Assembly: GCA_002436065.1 (NCBI GenBank)
Contig: DIXP01000113.1
Span: 1,939-33,115 of the forward strand
Direction of reading: 5' to 3'
From: Chloroflexi bacterium UBA6077
GTDB lineage: Bacteria > Chloroflexota > UBA6077
Length of the DNA: 31,177 bases
Positions 7,932 to 15,951 of this stretch are shown in pieces. The notes under the pieces were generated by a model, which saw only the letters and a program-made list of their open reading frames with translations, searched no databases and had not been told where the DNA came from. Numbering within the stretch: position 1 is the stretch's first letter; every line of letters starts with the position of its first letter. The position numbers were made by a program, and so were the translations under genes.

Positions 7932-9257
7932 CTACGTCTCGCTGCGGATCTTCGCTCCCAGCTTCTCGAGGCTGCCCACTATGTCGGCGTAGCCACGGCT
8001 CACGTGCTTGACATTTTCAACCACGGTGGTGCCTTCGGCGGCCAGGGCCGCGAGGATCACGGCGGCTCCGGAGCGGATGTCCAGCGCCTTCACGGTGGCG
8101 CCCGTCAGATGGGTGGGGCCCATCACGTTGGCCGTCTGCCCGTTGACCACCTCGATATCCGCGCCCAGCTTCTCCAACTCGGCGGTGTAAAGCAGGCGGT
8201 TCTCGAACACCCTCTCGTGGATGATGCTGGTGCCTGCCGCCTGGGTGAGGAGTGCCGTGAAGGCCGCCTGGAGGTCTGTGGGGAAGCCGGGGTAGTGGAT
8301 GGCCTGGATCTCCACGGCGCTGAGGGGTCGTTGCCCGACCACGCGGATCCACCCATCGCCCTCCTCCACGATGGCGCCGGTCTCCATCAGTTTGTAGGTC
8401 ACCGGGTCCATGTGCTCGCACACCACCGATTCGATCCGCACGTCCCCGTTGGTGATGGCGGCGGCTATGGCGAAGGTGCCGGCGATCAAGCGGTCGGGGA
8501 TGACGGAGTGATCGCAGCCGTGCAGCTCCTCAACCCCCTCGATCTCCAACCTGGTGCTGCCGATGCCGGAGATCCTGGCGCCCATCTTCACCAGGAAGTT
8601 GGCGAGGTCCACCACCTCGGGTTCCACGGAGGCATGCTTGATGACTGTCTTTCCCCTTGCGAGCACCGCGGCCATCATCAGGTTCTCGGTCCCCGTGTGG
8701 CTTGGATAGTCCAGGTAGATGCTGGCGCCGTGCAAGCCTTTCTCCGCGGTGGCCACGTAGATGCCCCGAACCTGCCGGATGCTGGCCCCCATGGCCATGA
8801 AGCCTCGGATGTCCACGTTCACCGGCCGCACACCTATGGCGCAGCCGCCGGGGTGCGGGGACCTGGCCTCGCCCGCGCGGCTGAGCAGGGGCCCAACGGT
8901 AAGGAAAGAGGCCCTCATGCGCTGCATAAGGGCCTCGGGAGGCGCAACGTTGTCGATCTGGGATGCCTGGATAGTGATGGATCCGTTGCCGGTGTAGTCT
9001 ACCCTGGCTCCGATCGATCGGAGGAGTTCCACCATCGATCGGATGTCTTCGATGTTGGGTACGTTATGGATGGTGCATGGCTCTCGGGTGAGCAGGCAGG
9101 CGGCCATGATCGGAAGGGCCGAGTTCTTGGACCCATCTACCTGCACGATCCCGCTCAGGGGGCGTCCGCCCTCAATGACAAGTCGCTCGCCGGTCCCCAA
9201 GCTGTTGCCGAGTTGCCCGCTGGCCAGACCATCCACGGACTGGCCGCGTAAGGTCAT
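7932..9257 (-). CDS. murA: UDP-N-acetylglucosamine 1-carboxyvinyltransferase MurA
   Basis: A 441-residue MurA that transfers enolpyruvate from PEP to UDP-GlcNAc, the first committed step of peptidoglycan synthesis. GSKNSALPI places the substrate-binding Lys44-Asn45. The active-site loop PHPGGCAIGVRPV carries Cys139, so the fosfomycin target Cys is present (some resistant lineages have Asp). About 20 extra N-terminal residues precede the usual LVIEGG start. ATG 9257 is kept because GAGGA lies 8 bases upstream and the codon overlaps the atpC stop (ATGA), a sign of translational coupling. The TAG stop lies inside a CGTAGGGGCAGG string related to the dispersed GTAGGG repeats. It is the last gene of the ATP synthase transcript. 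Confidence 0.95.
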   Translation of the reverse strand: MTLRGQSVDGLASGQLGNSLGTGERLVIEGGRPLSGIVQVDGSKNSALPIMAACLLTREPCTIHNVPNIEDIRSMVELLRSIGARVDYTGNGSITIQASQIDNVAPPEALMQRMRASFLTVGPLLSRAGEARSPHPGGCAIGVRPVNVDIRGFMAMGASIRQVRGIYVATAEKGLHGASIYLDYPSHTGTENLMMAAVLARGKTVIKHASVEPEVVDLANFLVKMGARISGIGSTRLEIEGVEELHGCDHSVIPDRLIAGTFAIAAAITNGDVRIESVVCEHMDPVTYKLMETGAIVEEGDGWIRVVGQRPLSAVEIQAIHYPGFPTDLQAAFTALLTQAAGTSIIHERVFENRLLYTAELEKLGADIEVVNGQTANVMGPTHLTGATVKALDIRSGAAVILAALAAEGTTVVENVKHVSRGYADIVGSLEKLGAKIRSET

Positions 9258-9682
9258 TGTCGCTGTCCTCGTCTCTTTCGTAGTTCGGCCACCTTGAGCC
9301 GGGCCAGCGACCTCCGCAAAGCTAGTTCTGCAGCCTCAACCTGGATGCCATGCTCTCTGCGATGCTCCGTTAGCATCTGTTCTGCCCGCTGCCTGGCAGC
9401 CTGCGCCCGGGACTCGTCGATCTCCTCCGCCCGTTCCGCGGCGTCGGTCAGTATCTCGACTCGATCGTTGTGGACCTGGAGAAAACCACCGCTCACAGCC
9501 AGGATCTCTTCGGCCTCGCCCTGGCGGATTCGCAACGCCCCGGCGCTGAGCGATGTGAGGAGGGAGGCGTGCTTGGGCAGGATGCCCAGCACACCCATGT
9601 TTCCGGGCGCTATCACCATATCGGCCTCGCCGGTGAAAACCACCCGCTCAGCGCTCACTACTTCCACATTTAGCTTCGGCAT
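9254..9682 (-). CDS. atpC: ATP synthase F1 epsilon subunit
   Basis: A 142-residue epsilon subunit, part of the central stalk that couples rotor and catalytic head and can inhibit ATP hydrolysis. The N-terminal beta-sandwich has VVSAERVVFTGEADMVIAPG and the typical GILPKHASLLTSL. The C-terminal half (about 85-142) is two charged helices rich in Arg/Glu/Ala. Length is normal for a full two-domain epsilon. It starts 11 bases after atpD and its TGA overlaps the murA ATG by 4 nt. Confidence 0.95.
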   Translation of the reverse strand: MPKLNVEVVSAERVVFTGEADMVIAPGNMGVLGILPKHASLLTSLSAGALRIRQGEAEEILAVSGGFLQVHNDRVEILTDAAERAEEIDESRAQAARQRAEQMLTEHRREHGIQVEAAELALRRSLARLKVAELRKRRGQRQ

Positions 9683-9693
9683 TGGTTTAGCCC

Positions 9694-11088
9694 CTAGCTC
9701 GCGGCGAGCCGCTCGGCTGCCGCCACGGCCTCATCTATCGTGCCAATCATATAGAAGGCTTGTTCTGGCAGCGCATCGTGCTTGCCCTCAAGGATCTCCT
9801 TGAAACCTCGGACCGTCTCGCGGATCGGGACGTACTTGCCCTCCCTGCCGGTGAAGGCTTCCGCGACAAACATCGGTTGGGAGAGGAACCTCTGGATCCT
9901 CCTGGCCCGACCCACCGTAAGTTTGTCGTCCTCGCTCAGTTCGTCGATACCGAGGATCGCTATGATGTCCTGAAGGTCCTTGTAGCGCTGGAGGACCCTT
10001 TGCACTTCACGTGCCACTTCGTAGTGTTCCTGCCCCACGGTCTTTGGGTCCAGGATGCGGGAGGTGGAGGCCAGCGGGTCCACCGCGGGGAAGAGTGCCT
10101 GCTCCGCGATGGAGCGCTCCAGGGAGATGGTGGAGTCCAGGTGAGCGAAGGTGGTTGCCGGCGCCGGGTCTGTGTAGTCGTCGGCCGGCACGTAGATCGC
10201 TTGCACCGAGGTGATGGAGCCCTTCTTAGTGGAGGTGATCCGCTCCTGGAGTTGGCCCATCTCGGTGGCCAGGGTCGGCTGGTAACCCACGGCAGATGGC
10301 ATGCGACCCAGTAGGGCCGAGACCTCGGAGCCCGCCTGGGTAAAGCGGAAGATGTTGTCGATGAAGAGCAGCACGTCCTGGCCCTCCTCATCACGGAAGT
10401 ACTCGGCCATGGTGAGGCCGGTCAGACCGACTCGTAGCCTTGCCCCCGGCGGCTCGTTCATCTGGCCGAACACCAGCGCCGTCTGGGCGATAACGCCGGA
10501 GTTCTTCATCTCCAGCCAGAGGTCATTGCCCTCTCGGGTTCGCTCGCCCACGCCGGCGAAGACGGAGAAGCCGCTGTGCTCGGTGGCGATGTTGCGGATC
10601 AACTCCTGAATGATAACGGTCTTGCCGACTCCGGCGCCCCCGAAGACGCCCACCTTGCCGCCCTTCATGAAGGGGGCGATCAGGTCGATAACCTTCAGGC
10701 CCGTCTCGAACAGCTGAGGCGTGGTCTGCATCTCGTCGAACGAGGGGGCGGGTCGGTGGATGGGGTAGCGCTTCTCCGTTACCACGGGCCCCAGTTCGTC
10801 GATGGGGTCTCCCAGGACGTTGAAGATGCGGCCAAGGGTCTCCCTGCCCACGGGCACGGAGATGGAGGCGCCTGTGTCCACGACGGCGGCTTCACGCTTG
10901 AGGCCGTCGGTGCTGGACATGGCAACAGCCCTGACCCAATTGTTGCCCATGTGCTGCTGCACTTCGAGGACAACCTTCCTGCCGTCGATTTCCGTCTCGA
11001 TCGCGTTGTAGATGGCCGGCAACTGTTCGGGAGGGAACTCCACGTCCACTACCGGCCCCAAAACCTGAACAACTCTTCCTGTTGCCAA
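9694..11088 (-). CDS. atpD: ATP synthase F1 beta subunit
   Basis: A 464-residue catalytic beta subunit. It opens MATGRVVQVLGPVVDVEF. The Walker A motif GGAGVGKT is at 150-157, the catalytic Glu182 lies in GVGERTREGNDL, and VLLFIDNIFRFTQAG is the Walker B region. The DELSEDD (DELSEED-type) stalk contact is intact near 395-405. It follows atpG after 99 bases that hold an inverted GTAGGGCAGGGG repeat. Confidence 0.98.
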   Translation of the reverse strand: MATGRVVQVLGPVVDVEFPPEQLPAIYNAIETEIDGRKVVLEVQQHMGNNWVRAVAMSSTDGLKREAAVVDTGASISVPVGRETLGRIFNVLGDPIDELGPVVTEKRYPIHRPAPSFDEMQTTPQLFETGLKVIDLIAPFMKGGKVGVFGGAGVGKTVIIQELIRNIATEHSGFSVFAGVGERTREGNDLWLEMKNSGVIAQTALVFGQMNEPPGARLRVGLTGLTMAEYFRDEEGQDVLLFIDNIFRFTQAGSEVSALLGRMPSAVGYQPTLATEMGQLQERITSTKKGSITSVQAIYVPADDYTDPAPATTFAHLDSTISLERSIAEQALFPAVDPLASTSRILDPKTVGQEHYEVAREVQRVLQRYKDLQDIIAILGIDELSEDDKLTVGRARRIQRFLSQPMFVAEAFTGREGKYVPIRETVRGFKEILEGKHDALPEQAFYMIGTIDEAVAAAERLAAS

Positions 11089-11106
11089 CGTGTCCTCCGT
11101 TGTCCC

Positions 11107-11177
11107 GTAGGGCAGGGGTTTATCCCGTGCCGCCGTCCGTGTTACTTGTGGCGGAAGGGGACAAGCCCCTGCCCTAC
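11107..11177. repeat. GTAGGGCAGGGG inverted repeat between atpG and atpD
   Basis: Twenty-base arms at 11107-11126 and 11158-11177 (two mismatches, reading GTAGGGCAGGGGYTTRTCCC) separated by 31 bases. It fills most of the 99-base gap in the operon and would form a long hairpin in the atp mRNA between the gamma and beta cistrons. Related GTAGGG arms occur at the 3' ends of mreB and murA. Confidence 0.75.
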
Positions 11178-11187
11178 GTGTATTGTC

Positions 11188-12054
11188 CTATCCTGCCAGG
11201 GCTTCGGCGCCCGCGGCGATCTCGGAGAGTTCCTTGGTGATCGCCGCCTGTCGAGCCTTGTTATAGACCAGTGTGAGGGTCTGGATCAGATCCTTGGCGT
11301 TATCGGTGGCGCTCCGCATGGCCACCATTCGGGCGCTCTGCTCGCTCGCGATAGTGTCCAGGAGGGCCTGGTAGATCTCGACCTCTACGTAGCGCGGCAG
11401 CAGGTCGGAGAGGATCTCCGGGGCGCTGGGCTCGAAGATGTACTCGAGCTGCGGACCCTCCATCGTGTTGGGTATCACCGGCAGGAGTTGCTGGACGTTA
11501 ACCCGCTGCACCAGGGTGCTCACGAAGCGGGGGAACAGCAGGTAGGCGGCGTCTATGCGGCCACTGGTGAAGTCCCCGATGATGCTGCGCGCGATGGGCT
11601 GGACCGCCAGGATGCCAGGTGTGTCCCCCAGATGGGTGAATGTAGATCGGAGTCTCACCCCACGGCGAGCGAGGAAGTCCTGTCCCTTGCGGCCGACCGT
11701 GACGACATCCACTGCCTCAGGTCCGCCGCTCTCAAGGATCCGAGCCATCGTCTGGCGAAGCACACTGCTGTTGAGGCCGCCGCAGAGCCCCCGGTCGGAG
11801 GTCATCACCACCAGCCCTACCCGGTTTCGGGTCTCTCTATGTTGGAGGAGCGGCTGCGCCTCTCCATCTGGATTGGGGCGGACAGCGAGGTCCGCGATAA
11901 GTCGCTGCAGTCGTTCCGAGTAGGGGCGGGAAGCCAGCACCCTCAACTGGGCGCGTCTCATCCTGGACGCCGCGACCATCTCCATGGCCTTGGTTATCTG
12001 CGATATGTTGCGGACGCTCTTAATGCGTCGCCGGACAGTGCGGAGGCTAGCCAT
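11188..12054 (-). CDS. atpG: ATP synthase F1 gamma subunit
   Basis: A 288-residue gamma subunit, the rotating shaft. The N-terminal helix MASLRTVRRRIKSVRNISQITKAMEMVAASRMRRAQ and the C-terminal helix with RSATDNAKDLI and ARQAAITKEL form the expected coiled coil; TSDRGLCGGLN near 95 is the conserved loop. The start is supported by GAGGA 8-9 bases upstream. A 128-base repeat-filled gap separates it from atpA. Confidence 0.97.
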   Translation of the reverse strand: MASLRTVRRRIKSVRNISQITKAMEMVAASRMRRAQLRVLASRPYSERLQRLIADLAVRPNPDGEAQPLLQHRETRNRVGLVVMTSDRGLCGGLNSSVLRQTMARILESGGPEAVDVVTVGRKGQDFLARRGVRLRSTFTHLGDTPGILAVQPIARSIIGDFTSGRIDAAYLLFPRFVSTLVQRVNVQQLLPVIPNTMEGPQLEYIFEPSAPEILSDLLPRYVEVEIYQALLDTIASEQSARMVAMRSATDNAKDLIQTLTLVYNKARQAAITKELSEIAAGAEALAG

Positions 12055-12075
12055 TGTGCAGTCCTCAAGATTATC

Positions 12076-12172
12076 CCCTCTCCCTGAGGGAGAGGGCTAG
12101 GGTGAGGGTGAAGCTGGGAGGCAACCGAACTAGCCCCTCACCCCGACCCTCTCCCACCGCGGTGGGAGAGGG
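12076..12172. repeat. CCCTCTCCC/GGGAGAGGG compound palindrome between atpA and atpG
   Basis: Two hairpins, CCCTCTCCC-TGA-GGGAGAGGG (12076-12096) and a perfect 12-base-pair CCCTCTCCCACC-GC-GGTGGGAGAGGG (12147-12172), flank a pair of arms GGGTGAGGG / CCCTCACCC. The whole forms a nested cruciform-like element filling the gap. Copies of the same CCCTCAYCCYGACCCTCTCCC unit lie inside a coding sequence at 18073-18106 and 18769-18801. Confidence 0.8.
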
Positions 12173-12182
12173 AGAGAGATTC

Positions 12183-13691
12183 CTAGAAGCTCGAGGTCCT
12201 CTTGAACTCCTCGATAGCCGCCCGAAGGGCGTTGACGGTGTCGTCGCTCAGCGTCTTGTCTCGGACAATGGCGGAGCCGATGTCCGAGTGGGCCGTATCC
12301 ATGAACTGGAGGAAGCCTGCCTCGAAGGCCCGGATCTTGTCCAGCGACACGTCATCCATGAAGCCGTTGATCACGGCGTAGAGGACCATGACCTGCTTCT
12401 CCAACGGCACCGGCGCGTACTGGGGTTGCTTGAGCACCTCGGTGATCCGTTGGCCGCGGTCTAACTGGGCCTTGGTGGCCTTGTCCAACTCCGAGCCAAA
12501 CTGAGCGAACGCCTGGACCTCGCGGAACTGGGCCATGTCGGACTTTAGCCTGCCGGCCACCTGCTTCATCGCCTTGGTCTGTGCGGCGCCGCCGACGCGA
12601 GACACGGAGATGCCGACGTTCAGGGCCGGGCGGATGCCCGCGTAGAACAGGTCCGACTCCAGGTAGATCTGTCCGTCGGTGATGGAGATGACGTTTGTAG
12701 GGATGTAGGCCGATACGTCGTTGGCCTGGGTCTCGATGATCGGCAGGGCGGTCAGGGAGCCGCCGCCGTGCCCCTGGTTCAGCTTGACAGCTCGCTCCAG
12801 CAGGCGCGAGTGCAGGTAGAACACGTCGCCAGGATATGCCTCGCGACCGGGGGGTCGCCTCAGGAGCAACGACATCTGGCGGTAGGCCCAGGCGTGTTTC
12901 GAAAGGTCATCGTAGATCACCAGGGCATCGCCACCCTGCTCCATGATCTCCTCACCAATGGCGCAGCCAGCGTAGGGGGCCAGGTACTGCAGGGGTGCCG
13001 GATCGGAGGCGTTGGCTGCCACGACGATGGTGTAGTCCATGGCGCCGTACTCCTCGAGAATGGCCACGACCTGGGCGACGCTTGCCTGCTTCTGGCCGAT
13101 GGCGACGTAGATACAGACCATGTCGCCCTTGCGCTGATTGATGATGGTATCCACGGCGATCGCGGTCTTGCCGGTCTGGCGGTCGCCGATGATCAACTCC
13201 CGCTGGCCGCGGCCAATTGGGATCATGGCGTCGATAGCCTTGATCCCGGTCTGGACTGGGGTGTTGACGGGCTCGCGCAGTACCACGCCCGCGGCGATCC
13301 GCTCGACGGGGCGGGTCTTGGTGGTGTTGATAGGGCCCTTCCCGTCGATCGGCTGGCCCAGGGCGTTGACCACGCGGCCGACCATCTCCGGGCCCACGGG
13401 GATCTCCACAATGCGGCCGGTGGCGCGAACCTGGTCACCTTCCTTGATGTGAGTATAGGGGCCAAGGATGGCGGCGCCCACGCTCTCCTCTTCCAGGTTG
13501 AGGGCCAGTCCCATGGTGTCGCCGGGGAACTCCAGCAGTTCGCTAGCCATTGCCCCGGAGAGGCCATGGATTCGAGCGATGCCGTCGCCTATCTCGACCA
13601 CGGTTCCCACGTTGACAGAGGTCAACACCTCTTTGAACTGCTCTATCTGCTGCTTCAGGATCGAGCTGATCTCGTCTGCGCGAACTGCCAT
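12183..13691 (-). CDS. atpA: ATP synthase F1 alpha subunit
   Basis: A 502-residue alpha subunit, the non-catalytic nucleotide-binding partner of beta. Walker A GDRQTGKT is at 169-176; SRVGGAAQTKAMK holds the alpha-type arginine finger region near 360-370. The frame permits ATG two codons earlier, but the AGGAG at 13698-13702 is correctly spaced only for ATG 13691. The region upstream is an array of heptanucleotide repeats. Confidence 0.98.
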   Translation of the reverse strand: MAVRADEISSILKQQIEQFKEVLTSVNVGTVVEIGDGIARIHGLSGAMASELLEFPGDTMGLALNLEEESVGAAILGPYTHIKEGDQVRATGRIVEIPVGPEMVGRVVNALGQPIDGKGPINTTKTRPVERIAAGVVLREPVNTPVQTGIKAIDAMIPIGRGQRELIIGDRQTGKTAIAVDTIINQRKGDMVCIYVAIGQKQASVAQVVAILEEYGAMDYTIVVAANASDPAPLQYLAPYAGCAIGEEIMEQGGDALVIYDDLSKHAWAYRQMSLLLRRPPGREAYPGDVFYLHSRLLERAVKLNQGHGGGSLTALPIIETQANDVSAYIPTNVISITDGQIYLESDLFYAGIRPALNVGISVSRVGGAAQTKAMKQVAGRLKSDMAQFREVQAFAQFGSELDKATKAQLDRGQRITEVLKQPQYAPVPLEKQVMVLYAVINGFMDDVSLDKIRAFEAGFLQFMDTAHSDIGSAIVRDKTLSDDTVNALRAAIEEFKRTSSF

Positions 13692-13703
13692 ACCCATCTC
13701 CTA

Positions 13704-13786
13704 GTGATGAGTGATGAGTGTTGAGAGCTGAGTAACGAGCGGCTGCTGATGTCGCTCATGGCTCATGACCCATCACTCATTACTTG
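13704..13786. repeat. Heptanucleotide inverted array H1 (atpA/atpH border)
   Basis: Five left heptamers from 13704 to 13738 (GTGATGA, GTGATGA, GTGTTGA, GAGCTGA, GTAACGA) are mirrored by five right heptamers from 13752 to 13786 (TCGCTCA, TGGCTCA, TGACCCA, TCACTCA, TTACTTG). The core is TGAGNNN on the left and NNNCTCA on the right. It fills the gap from the atpA ribosome binding site to the atpH stop. Confidence 0.75.
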
Positions 13787-13787
13787 G

Positions 13788-14327
13788 TTATGCTGGTGCG
13801 AGCCGGCGCTTGAGGGCGTCCAACCGGCCCCGCACGCTGCCATCTATCAACTGGTCGCCGATACGAGCAATGATTCCGCCAAGGATCGCCCGGTCGACGC
13901 TTGCTTCCACCACTACTCGGCGGCCGGTCATGGCCGAGAGCCGCAGCTCCACTGCCTTCAATTCCTCGACGGTCAACGGGACCGCGCTGGTGACGTGAGC
14001 CACTGCGATGCCATTGTGCCGGTTGAGCATCTCTTTGTAGTGGCTCGCGATATCAGGGACCAGCACGAACCGCCCCCTGCGTAGCAGGATCCTCACGAGG
14101 TTCAGCGCCTCCGGACTCGCATCGGGGAGGGCCTTCGCAAGAAAGGCCTCCTTCTGGCTCATCCCCACGGTGGGAGCCGACATCAGTATGGCGATATCCT
14201 GATCCCGCTGAATATGGGCAATCCGGTCCAGCTCCTCTGACCAGCGATCGAAGCTACCCCGGGTCTTGGCTATCTCAAAGACCGCCTCGGCGTACCGCTT
14301 AGCTGTACCCGATTTAGTTGCGGGCAA
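13788..14327 (-). CDS. atpH: ATP synthase F1 delta subunit
   Basis: A 179-residue delta subunit (OSCP equivalent) joining the F1 head to the b-stalk. It shows the family N-terminus AKRYAEAVFEIAK and the C-terminal signature VVVEASVDRAILGGIIARIGDQLIDGS. The frame is open to a TTG at 14381, but those 18 extra codons come from heptamer repeat H2 and lack a ribosome binding site. TTG at 14327 has GGAG 8 bases upstream and gives the normal length. The start choice is inference; the identity is firm. Confidence 0.92.
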   Translation of the reverse strand: MPATKSGTAKRYAEAVFEIAKTRGSFDRWSEELDRIAHIQRDQDIAILMSAPTVGMSQKEAFLAKALPDASPEALNLVRILLRRGRFVLVPDIASHYKEMLNRHNGIAVAHVTSAVPLTVEELKAVELRLSAMTGRRVVVEASVDRAILGGIIARIGDQLIDGSVRGRLDALKRRLAPA

Positions 14328-14338
14328 TTCCTTTACTC

Positions 14339-14395
14339 CAGTACTGAGTACTGAGGCGAGTGCCAATTGCTCGGCACTCAATGCTCAGTACTTAG
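14339..14395. repeat. Heptanucleotide inverted array H2 (atpH/atpF border)
   Basis: Left units CAGTACT, GAGTACT, GAGGCGA (14339-14359) face right units GCACTCA, ATGCTCA, GTACTTA (14374-14394). GTACTGAG and CTCAGTAC pair, as do GAGTGCC and GGCACTC. The right end supplies the TAA stop of atpF (14392-14394). The core TGAGNNN / NNNCTCA is the same as in H1. Confidence 0.75.
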
Positions 14396-14892
14396 TTTTG
14401 GCTGTTGTCGCCGATGAACTCCTGGACGAGCCGACGCTGCGCCTTGCCGTCCATGGACTGGCTGACCACCTTGGTGGCGGCCGCTATCACCATGTCGGCC
14501 ACGTCCCGCCGCATTTCGGCCACGGCGAGTTCACGCTCCTGTTCGAGCTGGGTGCGCGCTTTCTCCACGATCTTGTCAGCTTCCACCTGGGCTTCCTGCC
14601 TGGCCTGGAGCTTCACGGCCTGCGCCATCTGGTTTGCCTGGTCCACGATAGCCTGAGCCTCCTTGCGGGCTGCTTCCAACTGCCGTTTGGTCTCCGCGCC
14701 AGTTTGGATCAGCTGCTCCTTGATGGTCTCGGCTCGCTCCATGCTCTCCTTGACCCTGGCTGCTCGCTCGTCGAGCATCTTGACGACGGGCCGGTAGAGG
14801 AACTTGCTCAGCAGTATCACCAGGAGGATGAAGTTGACGGTGTGCCACATCAGGCTAGGCAGGTTGATGCCCAGTGCGTGTAGTGCCTCCAC
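14392..14892 (-). CDS. atpF: ATP synthase Fo b subunit
   Basis: A 166-residue b subunit: one N-terminal membrane helix (about 12-32, LPSLMWHTVNFILLVILL) and a long charged coiled coil that forms the peripheral stalk. The frame continues seven codons upstream to a TTG, but GTG 14892 has GGAGG four bases before it and avoids the repeat, so I use it. Its stop codon falls in heptamer array H2. Only one b-type subunit is present, unlike lineages with b and b'. Confidence 0.93.
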   Translation of the reverse strand: MEALHALGINLPSLMWHTVNFILLVILLSKFLYRPVVKMLDERAARVKESMERAETIKEQLIQTGAETKRQLEAARKEAQAIVDQANQMAQAVKLQARQEAQVEADKIVEKARTQLEQERELAVAEMRRDVADMVIAAATKVVSQSMDGKAQRRLVQEFIGDNSQN

Positions 14893-14910
14893 GAGTCCTC
14901 CAGTAATATG

Positions 14911-14973
14911 CAATCAGCTGTCAGCTATCAGCCGTCAGTACCAAACCGAAAGCTGATTGCTGATTGCTTATCC
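14911..14973. repeat. Heptanucleotide inverted array H3 (atpF/atpE border)
   Basis: Four left heptamers CAATCAG, CTGTCAG, CTATCAG, CCGTCAG (14911-14938) are answered by CTGATTG, CTGATTG, CTTATCC (14953-14973), so CAATCAGC can pair with GCTGATTG. The core here is NNNTCAG / CTGANNN, a variant of H1 and H2. The atpE stop (14968-14970) lies in the last unit. Confidence 0.75.
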
Positions 14974-15195
14974 GATGCGGCCCACCAGCAGGAAGGCGAT
15001 TACCAGGGCGTAGATGGCTACGGCCTCGGCCATGCCCAGGCCGATCAACATGGGCACCAGGATTGATCCGCCGACCTCGGGGTTCCTACCGATGGCCTCC
15101 ATGGCCTTGCCCGCCCCGTAGCCGATACCTAAGCCAGGGCCAAGTGCGCCCAAGCCGATTGCCAGCCCCGCTGCCAAGGGGATATAGGCATCCAT
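14968..15195 (-). CDS. atpE: ATP synthase Fo c subunit
   Basis: A 75-residue hairpin of two membrane helices, the monomer of the rotor ring. The polar loop GRNPE (36-40) contacts F1, and the ion-carrying Glu57 lies in GMAEAVAIYALV. The residue after the Glu is Ala, and the position matching Gln32 of the Ilyobacter Na+ ring is Ile (GLGIGYGAGK), so the Na+ ligand set is absent and proton coupling is expected. GGAGAG precedes the start. Confidence 0.97.
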   Translation of the reverse strand: MDAYIPLAAGLAIGLGALGPGLGIGYGAGKAMEAIGRNPEVGGSILVPMLIGLGMAEAVAIYALVIAFLLVGRIG

Positions 15196-15239
15196 TACTC
15201 TACTCTCCTCTTCGAAGTCTTTGTTGGGCGATGGTCGCC

Positions 15240-15926
15240 CTAATGATGGGTTTCGCCACCTTGATGCGCGGTCGCGATTGTCAAGAACACCAGCGTCAGC
15301 ATCGAGAAGATCAGCGCCTGGACGATGCCGACAAACACTTCAAGCCCAAAGAACACGACTGGAATGGCGAAGGGTATCAGCCCAGCCATAACCACCAGCA
15401 GCACCTCGCCGGCGAATATGTTGCCGAAGAGCCGCAAGGCCAGGGAGAGTGGGCGGCTCAGTTCGCTGAGGAGGTGCAGCGGATTGGGGTACACGAACTC
15501 CTTGAGATACCCGAAGGGTCCCGCGGACTTGATAGCCCACCCTTGGGCCAGGACGAACACCACCAGTGCCATGGCAGCAGTGATGTTGAGATCACTGTTG
15601 GCCGAGCGGAGCCAGGGGGTGTCCCCGTAGCCGGGCAGCAGGCCCATCCAGTTGGAGAACAGAATGAAAAGGAAAGCAGTTCCAACTATGGGTAGGAACC
15701 GGCGACCGCGCGGCCCGGCGGAGGTTTCGCACACCCCGAGCAGCGCCTCGACGATGTACTCTATAGTGTTCTGGAAGCCGGAGGGCACCGTCTTCAGGCG
15801 GCGCGTTCCCAGGTAGGAAGCACCCACCAGTAGGGCCATGGTAATCCAAGCTGAGAAGATGGTATTGGTGACAGGTAGAGGGCCAATGAGGAATAGGGTC
15901 GTGGCCTCGATTTCTATGTGATCCAC
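15240..15926 (-). CDS. atpB: ATP synthase Fo a subunit
   Basis: A 228-residue, largely hydrophobic a subunit that forms the proton half-channels. The essential stator Arg165 lies in SLALRLFGNIFAGE. GLLPGYGDTPW and the C-terminal FVGIVQALIFSMLTLVFL are typical. The frame allows an ATG at 15968 that would overlap atpZ/I, but GTG 15926 has AGGTGG at suitable spacing and leaves a 25-base gap, so I prefer it. The C-terminus is His-rich (GGETHH). Confidence 0.95.
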   Translation of the reverse strand: MDHIEIEATTLFLIGPLPVTNTIFSAWITMALLVGASYLGTRRLKTVPSGFQNTIEYIVEALLGVCETSAGPRGRRFLPIVGTAFLFILFSNWMGLLPGYGDTPWLRSANSDLNITAAMALVVFVLAQGWAIKSAGPFGYLKEFVYPNPLHLLSELSRPLSLALRLFGNIFAGEVLLVVMAGLIPFAIPVVFFGLEVFVGIVQALIFSMLTLVFLTIATAHQGGETHH

Positions 15927-15951
15927 TGCACCACCTATTGAACACGTTCTT

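Noticed and set aside
8004..9251. 415-codon plus-strand frame opposite murA
   Set aside because: Composition is His/Gly/Asp-rich as expected for the antisense of a GC-rich gene; murA on the other strand is certain.
10576..12087. 503-codon plus-strand frame across atpD and atpG
   Set aside because: Antisense of two conserved genes and it runs through an intergenic repeat; no domain is visible.
14328..14381. N-terminal extension of the delta subunit
   Set aside because: The extra 18 codons are heptamer repeat sequence without a ribosome binding site; a well-placed TTG with GGAG follows.
13704..14973. Heptamer arrays as a CRISPR
   Set aside because: Units are 7 bases with no unique spacers and are arranged as inverted halves; no cas genes are present.
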